64,000 nucleotides of DNA from Lingula anatina (Eukaryota; Brachiopoda; Lingulata; Lingulida; Lingulidae), in the NCBI RefSeq assembly GCF_001039355.2, contig NW_019776010.1, positions 58,562 through 122,561 of the forward strand, read 5' to 3'. A model generated the notes under the pieces. It saw nothing but the letters and a program-made list of their open reading frames with translations. It made no database searches and was not told the origin of the DNA. A program made the position numbers and the translations under genes. This document shows, one piece after another, positions 12,359 through 23,297 of this stretch; the stretch's first letter is position 1; each line of letters begins with the position of its first letter.

Positions 12359-12837
12359 CAAAGTCACAGTCACCTCATCCTATGTATAACAGTTTACCAG
12401 GAACTGTTAACTTTATTAATTCACTCCATCACATTTACAGCAACGTATTCATCCTAGTGTTAGCTGACCTTGCAAGGAATTCAGTTTATTGGAATATATT
12501 TCTGAATGACAAGTTAAGAAAATTCACTAGTTCACTAAAGACACAAAACAACTGTCACTTTTTCTTTTAACACTTTTTTGATTATTTTGATAAAGTTAGT
12601 TACAGTATTGATAAACAAAGTATCACGTTTTCAACAATTAATATTTTAAAATATAATTCATGTCTGCAAGGTTGTGTCAATGACCAAAATACAACGTTGA
12701 GTCAACGTCACATTATGACGGTGTTTCGACGTGGCTGGATCAACGTTGATTTTACGCTGAATTTAGGTAGATCAACGGCAATTCAATGTATCAACCTGTT
12801 TTCAACGTTGATCCAACGCAACTATGCCTGCTGGGTA
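12012..12837 (+). mobile_element. CCCAGC-ended element, full-length copy 1
   Basis: TA lies directly outside inverted ends CCCAGCGGGCAAA (12014) and TATGCCTGCTGGG (ending 12835). The left third is packed with AACGTTGA-like octamers, the centre is a long AT-dinucleotide tract (12262-12356), and the right end is again rich in CAACGTTGA. The structure repeats at 28089-28880, and half copies occur at 16109, 22913 and 33832. No transposase frame is present, so it is non-autonomous. The 2-bp duplication is TA here. Confidence 0.75.
12262..12356. repeat. (AT)n tract in the centre of the CCCAGC element
   Basis: Two AT-dinucleotide runs separated by TTTTCTTATATATTTTC. The same core position is an AT run in the copy at 28089-28880 (about 28366-28413). 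Confidence 0.9.
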
Positions 12838-14348
12838 CATACTTTTTAATTGGTTTATCCATATCCGTCGTTCTATTTTATAATATCAGTACGGTGTGTA
12901 AAATTGTATTATAAGTCCTGCAATAACGTAGCTTGCATACGCCTCACCTTTGGGAATGCTAATTTAGATGCAAAATTCTGTGATGAACACGAATCGTTAT
13001 GATCCACAACAATAGCTAAGTCAATCTCAGACGGCAGCCTTCTTTATTTCCTGCTTGACTGACCCTTAAGCTTACTGGGCCTTCTAAAATATGCTGTGCA
13101 AGGCAATAGGGCCACAATTGGGCATTCAAGATAGAAATATATATAATTCATTATCAGAGAGAGGACAGTTACAATTGTTCATATAATATCTGGGTTATCA
13201 TCTTGGGATTGAGATGTTGTCATGTAACATGTGACTTGTGAACATGCGCATAACCATAATTTAGAGACAATGAGGATAGCTGTAGTTTAAGACAATGAGG
13301 AAAGTTACAGTTATTCATACGGTCAGTATATACAATCTAAAGTAAGTGTTATCTAACATAAAATATAGGTCTATAATGAGTACGATAATTGTTTGCAATA
13401 ATTGCTTATGCTGTCTAATTACATATAATGTTTAGGATGACGCGTGTTATTGAACATTGACATGGTGGGGTCCTCTTTGCAACCCCAAAAACGGAATTTG
13501 TACAAAATTGTTTGTAAATGAATGGAGAAACAAGAGAAACCATACAAGCTATGCCTGATGTTCATTAGATAGGATCTGGAAAATATCAAATGGAATGTGC
13601 AGATCTGTTGGATAACCCTTTAGTGAGTTCTTGATGGCATACCTGATTTCATTATTTTTGGTTAAATATATAGTTTAAGAAGCATTTGATAAATTTTAAA
13701 TGTTAAACCATTTTTTTTTTCAAATATGTCACTCATTTAATTGCTGCTTTATTAGTTATTAGATTATTTGAGTAGTGTATCTTTTCCAGAATGCCATGTG
13801 AAAAAAATAATTGATTTGTTACTAACTGTTGTCGTAAGATATCCTAAGAAAGACTTGATATCTAAAACATTTTACAGTAGCCATGAGTTAAAGATTGGGA
13901 CTGGTATTATGTGAAGTTACAAGATTTGATTTTGTTGGTTGTGATGAGTGGTTGAAGATACAAAAAATAACTCAGCCCAGTAGAACAAGCTTCTTGTCTG
14001 GAAGAATATACTTCAGTTATAATCCATTTCACCTAAAATGCACAGGGTTTCTTATGGAATGAACAACAGGTTTGCCTCTGTATTAAACGGCAGTTAAAGC
14101 CTTAAGTAAAATAAAAAGTTATAACCGTGAACACTAGCACACAAATGCATTACTTAAGCTTTTTGTAATTTAGTATATCTGTCACACAGTTAATCAATTA
14201 AAGCTTATTTTCAACAGCAATGTATTATTAGGAAAACGGTCGAAGAGAACCAGACTTTTACAAGAATGGAGACAAGATAAATGCTGTAGTTGTAACAATA
14301 TACTTGTTTTTTGTAAATGTCATTAAAGCTCACAAACTTCCATTATAC
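12838..14348. other. non-coding spacer
   Basis: No supported coding exon or element boundary. Confidence 0.45.
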
Positions 14349-14565
14349 CCCCTTTACACTGGACGGCGTCCTTTCTGCGTCCTTTCTGCGACCATGAAAT
14401 TTGGCATCGCTGTGGTCTAAATAAGGAGACACGAGCATTGATTTTGTATCAGAATGAATGCTCAATGATCGGCCAGTTGTCGGCACGTAAAGTATTATAC
14501 TTTTTTAACTCTAAAATGGGTCCGTACTACTGGACGCAGAAACGACGCCGTCCAGTGTAAAGGGG
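14349..14565. mobile_element. 217-bp MITE with 34-bp inverted ends
   Basis: The left end CCCCTTTACACTGGACGGCG... and the reverse complement of the right end match over 34 bp with one mismatch. The interior has no coding potential. GGGCCC-like bases and TTA flank the right end, which would suit a PIF/Harbinger-type insertion, but a clean target duplication is not visible. Confidence 0.8.
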
Positions 14566-16108
14566 CCCTTAGTGGCATTCTTTAAATGACCCTGGTCACC
14601 TACAGATTTCACATGATGACAGTTCCCAGTCATTGTTAAAGCAAACACGTGTTCCTGATACTTTGTAATGTACATGTATATTCAGGCCCAACACTTTACA
14701 ATAAACTTTAGTAGAAGTCACACGCATTGTTGTTGTCTCTCTCTTGAATAGAGTCCGGCACGTTGGACACAGTAAATAGCCATCATATTACAGTAGTCTT
14801 CCCCAAATTTATAAAAGGACAAATGCCCTGTGCGAGATATGTCTGTGTATTGAGCATATTGTGTTCCAGTTTGTGAAAATAAATATAAGTTCACCATCTG
14901 TTTAATATTTCTTTTGAGTGCCCCCAGTAATATGACATTTTCTGATCAGTATGAAGTCGATCAATATTGACTATTTGTTCATTGATAAACATGTACATGA
15001 TGGCAACTAATACTTGCAACAACATAATTATACTTTGGGCATTAACTCTGTAAATCTTTCAGGATATGTTCACCAACTATTTAGTTGCCAGATGCAGTCT
15101 TATATAGAAGGGCACCCTTGATGCCACTGCACTAGGAAAAGCATACCTTCTACCAGCACGACATATTGATTTTCACAAGATAAATAGACAGTCATTTGAT
15201 TTTCTGCCCTCCTGTGATGAAATCTCAAGGACGATTACATGGCTGGTAATTGTTTGCATAACTGTTGAGGCACTGTCACTTAACTGGCCAATACCAAGTC
15301 CCCTTGAGAGTAATCAAGAAGGTTAGTTACCCTGATTTTAATCACTTGCTCTTTTGTCACAGATAAAAATAGACCTTATGAATAGCTTGTTACTTCAGAT
15401 AGTTAATCGAGGACTCTCCTGTAGTAACTCCCTACAGAGCGGGTGCAATACCATCTGCTCGCATGCGGATTTAGTTACCTCCATCCGGCCAAAGGTCACA
15501 GAGTGGCTTTTCGAAAATTTACCTACTATATCTGCCACCCTGCTAGGGGGTAGGGAGAGCACACCTTTTATTACGTGTACACAGTACAAAAGACCAGGAC
15601 AGAGAGAAATTCAATTCAGGTAGTGTACTTGATATTGTATGTGTCTTAATTATTTTTTATATGCTTCCATTTGTAAAAAGATAAATTTAAAATGTTCAAT
15701 TTAACACTTACATTGTACAGAATGTGCTTTAGGTGTTTTAGTGCTAATATCAAATACATTCATATCATTTACACATAAATAAATATCCTGAAATTTTGTT
15801 TCTACACACTTCTTTATGCTTTTTTTCTTTCTTGGAACCATTACGTAAATTTTGACTTATTTTGGATCCACAAGAGGAATTTACAGATTTCTGTTTTGTA
15901 TCATGACCTCAATATTGAGCTATATACACTGTATACGATTTTACATCAAACACTGACGCTAAAACATAGCACTAACAAAATAGATGATGATAGCCCTGGT
16001 CGAGATTAAAAGGTGACATTTGACCGCTTAGCACCATAAAAATACTAATAATAACTTTATTACTTTGGAAATTTATGGTTTATTACATAGACAACAAAAC
16101 AGAACAGA
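14566..16108. other. non-coding spacer
   Basis: A segment at about 15395-15623 is open on both strands and less AT-rich than its surroundings, but it has no recognisable domain and no convincing splice context. Nothing else is seen. Confidence 0.4.
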
Positions 16109-16522
16109 CCCAGCGGGCAAAATCATGTTGTTTCAAGGTTGAAATAATGATGAACTCAACATTGACAAGACGTTGGAGTAACATTGGATTTGGAAGTTGG
16201 ATCAACGTCAAATGACAACATTGTATCAACCCCAGTTGTTAGACAACATTCTTGCATAAAAAAGCCATTAAAATGACCTGAAATGTTTTTTTTTATACAA
16301 AAACACAGGTACACAATTATAACGTACACTGTAAAAACGTCTAAGTGTCTGCTTTGTCTCATTTTTTCAACGCATTTAGCTCCTAAGCACGTTTTCTCCT
16401 AATGTTACACGCTTTAAGCCTGGATGTGTTTAGTAGTACTAGGACGCGTTTGATGGCTAACTATACGTAGGGTGTATATGTATGGCCTTTAAGTTAGGCT
16501 TTCCAAGGTTTATATATATATA
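16109..16522 (+). mobile_element. CCCAGC-ended element, left half only
   Basis: It begins CCCAGCGGGCAAAAT and follows the left third of 12014-12835 (CAACATTGTATCAACCCCAG, GTTAGACAACATTCTTGCAT), then ends at a short AT run at about 16511-16522. The right half is absent. Confidence 0.7.
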
Positions 16523-16574
16523 CCGTCATAACATTATGTATGTGTGCATTTATTCCATCTAACATAAGAATATT

Positions 16575-17090
16575 AGATACAATTATAACGTCAGAAAATA
16601 CAATAGATGGAGTGTGATAATGATAGGGTCGCTAAACGATTTTGACAGAATATAGTGACAAGCCTAATCCTCTTGTCGCCTGGGTAGGCACGCCCCCTTA
16701 GAGTACTTATGTAAACAAAAGGTCTTCCATAGAGAACTAACCTTTTGTTCAACAGCTTCGCGCGTGCAGCGGATTATGTATATAGTAACTGCAGTTAAAT
16801 CTGTGAAAGCTGTTATTCGATTTATTCTGCTGTGTCGGACGTTGTGGGCCAGCCCAGTGGTTCATTCACTCATTTTTTCTGAAGATTGGTGATGCATATT
16901 TTGAGTGCTTAATTATTTACCCTCCTTCTAACCAGAGAAAGGAAAAAGGGAGGGAAACAGAGACAGTGTCAAATAAAAAGGGTAAAGAGTAATATAATAC
17001 ATTAATTAAAGGGACTCCAGTGAAACGATAGACTGTTTTGCATCAAGGTATGCAATTACAATCCCACATGGCCCATTGCGTATACGGCCG
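16575..17090 (+). repeat. dispersed repeat, R-type copy
   Basis: Close match to 18640-19110: shared GATAGGGTCGCTAAACGATT, CCACGCCCCCTTAGAGTACT-type block, CTTTTGTTCAACAGCTTCGC, TCTGAAGATTGGTGATGCA and GATAGACTGTTTTGCATCAA. Confidence 0.75.
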
Positions 17091-17794
17091 TACTTTTAAT
17101 ACATTACTCATAGTTGTATTAAATTACATTATTTTGCTGAAAAGACATACATTTTAAAGTTGGTCTTTCAGGAAATCATTTTGTTTGAAATAACACAAAC
17201 GACAGAGGTAAAATCACATATAATTTTATTTTGCAATAAATAACTTTATATTCAAGGTCCATCTACACTGATTGTGAGCTATTACAAAATTAAGAAGCAA
17301 CAAGAGTAGCAGCTGTTTTAAAGTTGGCAAAAGAGGGCACGTGACAGATAAAACAGTTTGGTTTGATGAGTTCATTACACTATGTAATTCAATGTTTCTA
17401 CCACGAGCTAATCACCCAAAAAACAATAGAACAAAAACAAATAATGTGTGATCAGTACGGAAAATTGAATATAATTTCTTGTGAGTTTGTATGAAAAATA
17501 AGTCGTTGAATAAACGGTGATCTTTAGTGTTGATCTTCAACAAGCTTGCACTTTCGCTCTTCTTAAAATCGTAGCCCTCTGTTAGCTTAGTTCATCGCAG
17601 CAAGACACTCACTGCGTTAGCTGCGACAATGATTATTTATTCACAGCGATTTATTCATTTAATTATAAAATCATAATTTATTTATTAAATTATTTGAAAT
17701 AATTTATCTTTTATTTAATGATTTGTACCATCTAATTTTTATCTATTTTTTATTTGTTTCTTAATGTCATCTAATTATTTACTTAATTCTTTCT

Positions 17795-17845
<51 letters not shown>

Positions 17846-17984
17846 TTAAGACTTTCTATGATTTATCCTTTTACGGATTCGCTCTATTATTTTATATAAA
17901 ATGTGCCTTAATGTAGTAATTGAGGCAACACGTCATCTTGAATAAATTGTGTTAATAATGTTTCTTTCTTTGTTATTTCTAAAC
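17091..17984. other. non-coding spacer with (ATTT)n
   Basis: A tetranucleotide ATTT microsatellite at about 17794-17848 sits in very AT-rich DNA. No gene is seen. Confidence 0.6.
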
Positions 17985-19590
17985 AGTTATCTATTTTTAC
18001 ACAGGTCGCGATGATGGAAATTTATGTACGGAGTCTTTAAACTTTTTGAGACGGGTTGATTTGTTGATCACGCTGATGTACGATGCTGATGCATGTTTAT
18101 CAAATTCAATTTTTGACCACGGAACACTTCATATAGAATTACATAACTGATACTAAATTAAACTAGCAGTTTTCTTGCAACACTTAAAATATGATCAGCT
18201 GTGCGTGCCAAGCTAGTGAACAAAAGGATAGTTGGCCACGGGAGTGGCACGCGTAAGCATGGGTTCTAGCCTCTTAAAGCTATAATCCTATCGCTGCAAC
18301 AAACAATGGGTACCTTCTGGCTGATGTATCCTGCTGTTAATTACACCTAGTTACAGCGGATTGTCGCGCTCGCGCTGGACCACAGAAACAGGCGTCATGG
18401 GGTTCACTCGTCTTAAGTATTGTGTTATTCCACCTAAGCTATTGTGTTTGTGCGTTCGAATTTTGAAGGGATTTATACGGCCCTCCATTGTTTGTCCGCC
18501 CCCTTCTATTCACCAGATAGGGATTAAAACATTTCGAACGTTGTTACACCGGTGTACAACGGAAACAAAATTATTACTACCAGTGCCGTCCTAGTATTAA
18601 GAATGTGTATATCTACCCCGTGTACCATTTGAAGATTACACTGCGATTAATGCGGTGGAAAATACAATAGAGGGAGTGTATAATGATAGGGTCGCTAAAC
18701 GATTGTTGACGGCATATAGTGACTAGCCTAATCTCCTGGTCGCCTGGGTAGCCACGCCCCCTTAGAGTACTTATATAAACAGACGGTCTCCCGTAGCGAA
18801 CTATCCTTTTGTTCAACAGCTTCGCGCGTGCAGCTGATTATATATGTAGTGTTTGCTGTGTCGGATGTTGTGGATCAGCCCACTGGTTTGTTGACTTATT
18901 CTTTTCTGAAGATTGGTGATGCAGATTTTGAGTGCTTAATTGCTTACCCTCCTTCTAACAAGAGAAAGGGGAAGGGAGAGAAACAGAGAGAGTGTCAAAT
19001 GAAATGGGTAATATGAGTAATACAATACATTAAATAAAGGGACTCGCGGTGGAAGAAACGATAGACTGTTTTGCATCAAGGTATGCCATTATAATCCGAC
19101 ATTGCCCATAACAGGAGGGATTATTCTTTAAATACAAACTCATTGTTGTATGACTTATATTTGTGCCGACTTATATTTTACTCTCGTTCATTTCGTGAAA
19201 TTAGTTCCTTGAATAAAGTTTTGCCTGTATAAATTTACTTTGTGGCATGAAGTAATTAATAAAACACGCCTGTTGAAAAGGGGGCTTTTCGTAACCAATA
19301 CAGGTCCACTGTTCAGAAAAATATCGTCGCCGTTCGTCGCCGCTACCTTCAGGAAAGCGTACCCTCCGCTAGGATCACCAACATTTTTGGTTATCTGACA
19401 AATTAGGGCAGATGTCAATTTACGTTTTAGCTAATAATTTTGAATTTACTAATATTTTCGACTAAATTCGATGTTAGATTCATGTCAGATTTGGCTAATA
19501 ATTTTGAATTTACTAATATTTTCGACTAAATTCGATGTCAGATTCATAGCCATGACGCAAAGCCGCCAGAGTAACTGTTTAAACCACTGG
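17985..19590 (+). mobile_element. composite L+R repeat element, longest copy
   Basis: The L segment (17985-18595) is repeated at 10655 and 21540. The R segment (18640-19110) is repeated at 16575. Its continuation (19090-19590) is repeated inverted at 33435-33830. L and R each carry an arm around GAACAAAAGGATAGTT (18193-18244 and, inverted, 18788-18838), so the element can fold back on about 530 bp. A TATA-like TATATAAA lies at 18772-18779 and AATAAA at 19033-19038, a spacing reminiscent of a promoter/poly(A) pair as in terminal repeats of retroelements. Within 19430-19546 a unit of about 60 bp is tandemly duplicated. I see no recognisable transposase or reverse transcriptase, so the class is undetermined. 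Confidence 0.55.
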
Positions 19591-21539
19591 TGCTGCTTTT
19601 GCAGGTAGACTTCCTCGTTTATCATTTAAATGCTCCCCTCCCCCAGCAGACCCAACTTGAGGAATGTCATAGTAGCTATAGTACACTGTATATCAGATCT
19701 TGGTTCAAGTTATGAAAGGTTTAAGCACAAAACGATAATTTGAGGGTATTTTTTCATTCAAGACAAATTTACGTATCTATGGTGTGTGACAATAGTGACT
19801 TTACAAAACTTTATTTGTCCTTAAATATATTCCAGTAGCATATGGATTTAGGCGAGCGAAGTAATTGTAACCTCAACCTGAGGTATCCCCGATGAAAGCA
19901 CCAGGATGAACACTGAAAAGCGGAGTACAAAAATTAACATTTTTAAATATCGATTACCACATGCTGTACAATGACAATGAGTCCTAAAAGGTTTAATGGA
20001 CTTCTTTGTCTTAAAAGCAATTCATTTCGAAATTAAAAGAAGCAGTTTTTTCGGGGTCGGGGGGAGACATAGTTAACGTCAGGTGATTCGTTAAAGGCGA
20101 GGAGTGTTTCACTATCAAATATGTAAATGATATGTCATACAAACACTATAAGAAAGTTTTTTTTTTGTTCCGAACTGCAACATTTGTTCATTTATATAGC
20201 AGGGCGAAGTTAACGCCAGAGGAAAATGGTAACTAATACCGTAATCCTTCTCGTCCATTTATTTAAATCGTATCAAAACGTTTGACACACAATGTTCATT
20301 AATGTCAAAATTTTGGCGATTTATTGAAACCATATTTGTACAAAGTAGGTGAGCATAAGTTAAGCAACAACCAGTATGAAGAACAACTCCTTTTTTAAGT
20401 GAGGCAAGACACCCTCTTCACACTTATTATAACCTTAAGAAATACATTATGCAACAAGGCAAAGGAGTCATGCAAAGATCTTTCAACTCGTGTGTGAATA
20501 CAACACATTCTTTGTCACTTTTACAAGACAATGGAGGCGGGCAAGTGGAGTTATTACAATATACAATAAAAAGGAAATTAGTTTAGAAAGCTTACTTCGG
20601 AGAGCCCTTTGCTTGGTGAAAGGAAAGAGATAGATATCGCGACGCGACTCCCTTTATTAAACCTTCGTGTGTTTGTGTAAAAGTGTGAAAGACAGGCAAC
20701 TGTCTTGAGTCGCTGTTAATATTGTTCGCAATTAATATTGAAGTATACCTCCTTCGCCTGCATGTAAACGTGTTACTTTTCCTCGTGTTCACTATATTTC
20801 TTTTCGATGGATGAGACAAGGCGAGGAGATCGATAAAAGTAGAGGTTATAATCTTAACAATAAGATGAGATTTTTGTGAAATGACTTATTAAGTGATGTG
20901 CATGTACCTAGCATGTTTAAATTCTTGAATTTCTAATTTGTTAAATCTTTCATACACGGCCTCATATTTGTATTACTCTCAGGCCATACTCTTCGATATT
21001 ATTGTGTTACACGGGACTCTTGGAAACCTGAAGCACAGAGCATTGCGAAAGTTAATTCACTACGGGGTCTTGTTATCTTTCATGGCGTTTTACATGTATA
21101 GCTGGGATGAACACTGTGAAGTAGAAACAGGCTTTACTTAGCTTTACTTAATTTACGACAATATGTTCGACATGGCGTTTCTGCAGCCGGAGACACAGTA
21201 ATTGTATAGGCATGGATTAAGCTTGTTCCAGAGATAATAACAGTCGCGTTTAACAAAAGATAGCGAGCTATAGTAAAACCCCCTCCACTTTAACTGATGA
21301 TTTACACTGTTAACTGACCGTACTTTCATATATCGTATGATCACACAGTCAGACTTCCCCCTGCTGCACGTTGGAGTTGGATTGTCCTTGCGCCTCTGTC
21401 AATGCACCTTATTTAATTTCAATATTATAATACAAGTATAATATAAGTAATATATTCTTTCCTTATTCCCATTCATTATCAATCATGTTTATAATTACTT
21501 GAATGCAGTACGTTTATAAATAAATTATACATTTATAAA
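19591..21539. other. non-coding sequence
   Basis: No supported exon. Short frames near 20592-20819 and 20938-21141 lack splice context and known motifs. Confidence 0.4.
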
Positions 21540-22093
21540 TTAATGCAATAAGAATTTTTGAGACAGATTGATGCTGACGCTCATGCATGTCAATCAAACA
21601 AACAATACTTAGTTCAATTTTTGACTGCGGAAATTTCATATTGGATGAAATAACTGTTAACAAATTTAACTAGCAGTTTGTTAGCAACACTAAAAACATA
21701 ATCAGCTGCGCGTGCCAAACTAGTGAACAAAAGAACGGTTTGCTACGCGTGGCACGCGTTAGCATGGGTTCTAGCCTCTTAAAGCTATAAACCTATCGCC
21801 GCAACAAACAATGGGGCCCTTCTGGCTGATGTATCCTGCTGTTAATTACACCTAGTTACAGCAGATTGTCGCGCTCGCGCTGGACCACAGAGACCGGCGT
21901 CACGAGGTTCACTCGTCTTAAGTATTGTGTTATTCCACCTAAGCTATTGTGTTTGTGGGTTCGAATTTTGAAAGGTTTAATACGGCCCTCCATTGTTTGC
22001 CCGCCCCCTTCTATTCACAGGACAGGGATTAAAACATTTCAAACGTTGTTAAACCGGTGTACAACGGAAACAAAATTATTACTACCACTGTAA
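21540..22093 (+). repeat. dispersed repeat, L-type copy C
   Basis: It aligns with 17985-18595, lacking the first part of the element. The 75-codon frame beginning MSRSRWTTETG is shared with copy B at 18361. That frame matches no family I know and is broken in copy A, so it is more likely incidental. Confidence 0.7.
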
Positions 22094-22189
22094 GATCGCA
22101 TTCACAACGATTTGAGCCAGGCTTTACAAATCCTGGGGACTAAATATGGCGGACGTACATGAAAGAAAAACCGCCTAATCTTTTAATAG

Positions 22190-22910
22190 TCTCTCCGCCC
22201 CTCACACGCCTCCCCACACGTCGTCCCTGCGGGGTACAGTCATTAAATCTTGGCTCCGTTCGCCATGCGGAAGCTACCTTAGAAATATTAAGTGCGCATG
22301 CTCATCAATTAAACTCGAGGTGAAGAAAGCATGGCGGATGGAGGCGATCGAAGGAAAAAAGCTCTTCTGTTCCATTATCTCTCAAAACAGAGACGAAAAA
22401 GAAATGAATTGGCCCGTAGAGCAGCGATGAATCGGCCATCTACGGAGATAATGTCACCAGAGATATTCACGAAGATTATTTAAACAACGTTTATTCAAAA
22501 GAAAGAAATGGAGGCAAGGCGCTGGAAGCATTATATGCTCTCCATAAAATTAAATAAGTAAATAAATAAAACAAATGGATACATATATACATATATACAA
22601 CAGAGTAAATGTAAAACTTCACGAAGATACCCAGCCCCAGTAGACGGAGGAGGAGGAGGGCAGAATTTTTGCGTATGCAGTCTCGTCAGAGGGCGCAGTT
22701 CGTTCTGATGCAGATGTTTGCCTTGTTCCCTACCCCTGATCGAACTGGAAGGTGGGGGGGGGGGGGGTTCACGATATTGATCCCGATTCATAGCTGCTCT
22801 ACGGGCCAATTCATTTCTTTTTCTCAGGTAGCTTCCACATGGCGAACGAAGCCGAGATTTAATGACTGAACCCCGCAGGGACGACGTGTGGGGAGGCGTG
22901 TGAGAGGTAT
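22190..22910. mobile_element. inverted-arm element with interior inverted duplicate
   Basis: The left arm 22196-22277 (CACACGCCTCCCCACACGTC, CCCTGCGGGG, CGTTCGCCATG) matches the reverse complement of 22823-22908. Farther in, the block AAAGAAATGAATTGGCCCGT at about 22393 is repeated inverted near 22798. On the left the two blocks are separated by about 110 bp carrying the short frame at 22331; on the right they are joined directly. This suggests two differently deleted copies of one element head to head, or a foldback element. Confidence 0.55.
22331..22483 (+). CDS. 50-residue basic peptide frame inside the inverted element
   Basis: ATG at 22331, stop at 22481. The sequence is strongly basic and begins MADGGDRRKKALLFHYLSKQ, then RRKRNELARRAAMNR. 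The last part reappears in the inverted orientation (minus strand, around 22770-22809), there continuing into a proline-rich stretch. Basic N-terminal segments of this sort occur in transposase genes such as those of PIF/Harbinger elements, but that link is only a guess and no catalytic domain is present. It is probably a truncated transposon gene fragment. Confidence 0.3.
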   Translation: MADGGDRRKKALLFHYLSKQRRKRNELARRAAMNRPSTEIMSPEIFTKII

Positions 22911-22912
22911 CA

Positions 22913-23297
22913 TCATTCCATCACATTTACAGCCACTTATTCATTCTTGTGTTAGCTCACCTTTTTATTGGAACGTATTTCTAAATAACAAGTCAAGATA
23001 AATTCACTAGTTCAACACAAACAACTATCACTCTTACTTTAAAGCACCGTTTTTTTTTAAATATTTTGATAAAGTTCGTTACAGTATTGATGAACATAGT
23101 ATCACGTTTTCAATAATTAATATTTTAAATTACGATCCATGTCTTGCATCACGTTGACCTAACAACAACGTTGAGTCAACGTCACATTATGACGGCGTTT
23201 TGATGTGGCTGGATCACCATTGATTTGACGTTGAATTTAGGTAGATCAACGGAGGTTCAACGTCACAATGTTTTCAACGTTGATCCAATGTCAGTAT
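22913..23297 (+). mobile_element. CCCAGC-ended element, right half (interrupted)
   Basis: It matches the right half of 12014-12835 from TCCATCACATTTACAG onward, through GAGTCAACGTCACATTATGA, to CAACGTTGATCCAA. Only the last bases of the element are missing here; they reappear at 26821-26830, after the foldback element that split it. Confidence 0.75.

Noticed and set aside
15354-15623. Overlapping frames open on both strands
   Set aside because: No known domain, no good flanking splice sites, and open frames on both strands suggest composition rather than coding.
18250-18290. GGTTCTAGCC resembling a tRNA B box in the L-type repeats
   Set aside because: No properly spaced A box or cloverleaf could be folded by eye, so a tRNA gene or tRNA-derived SINE is not supported.
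22531-22809. 92-codon proline-rich minus-strand frame
   Set aside because: Reads through a mutable C/G run and an inverted repeat; only its first residues match the neighbouring peptide, so it is treated as part of the element, not a gene.
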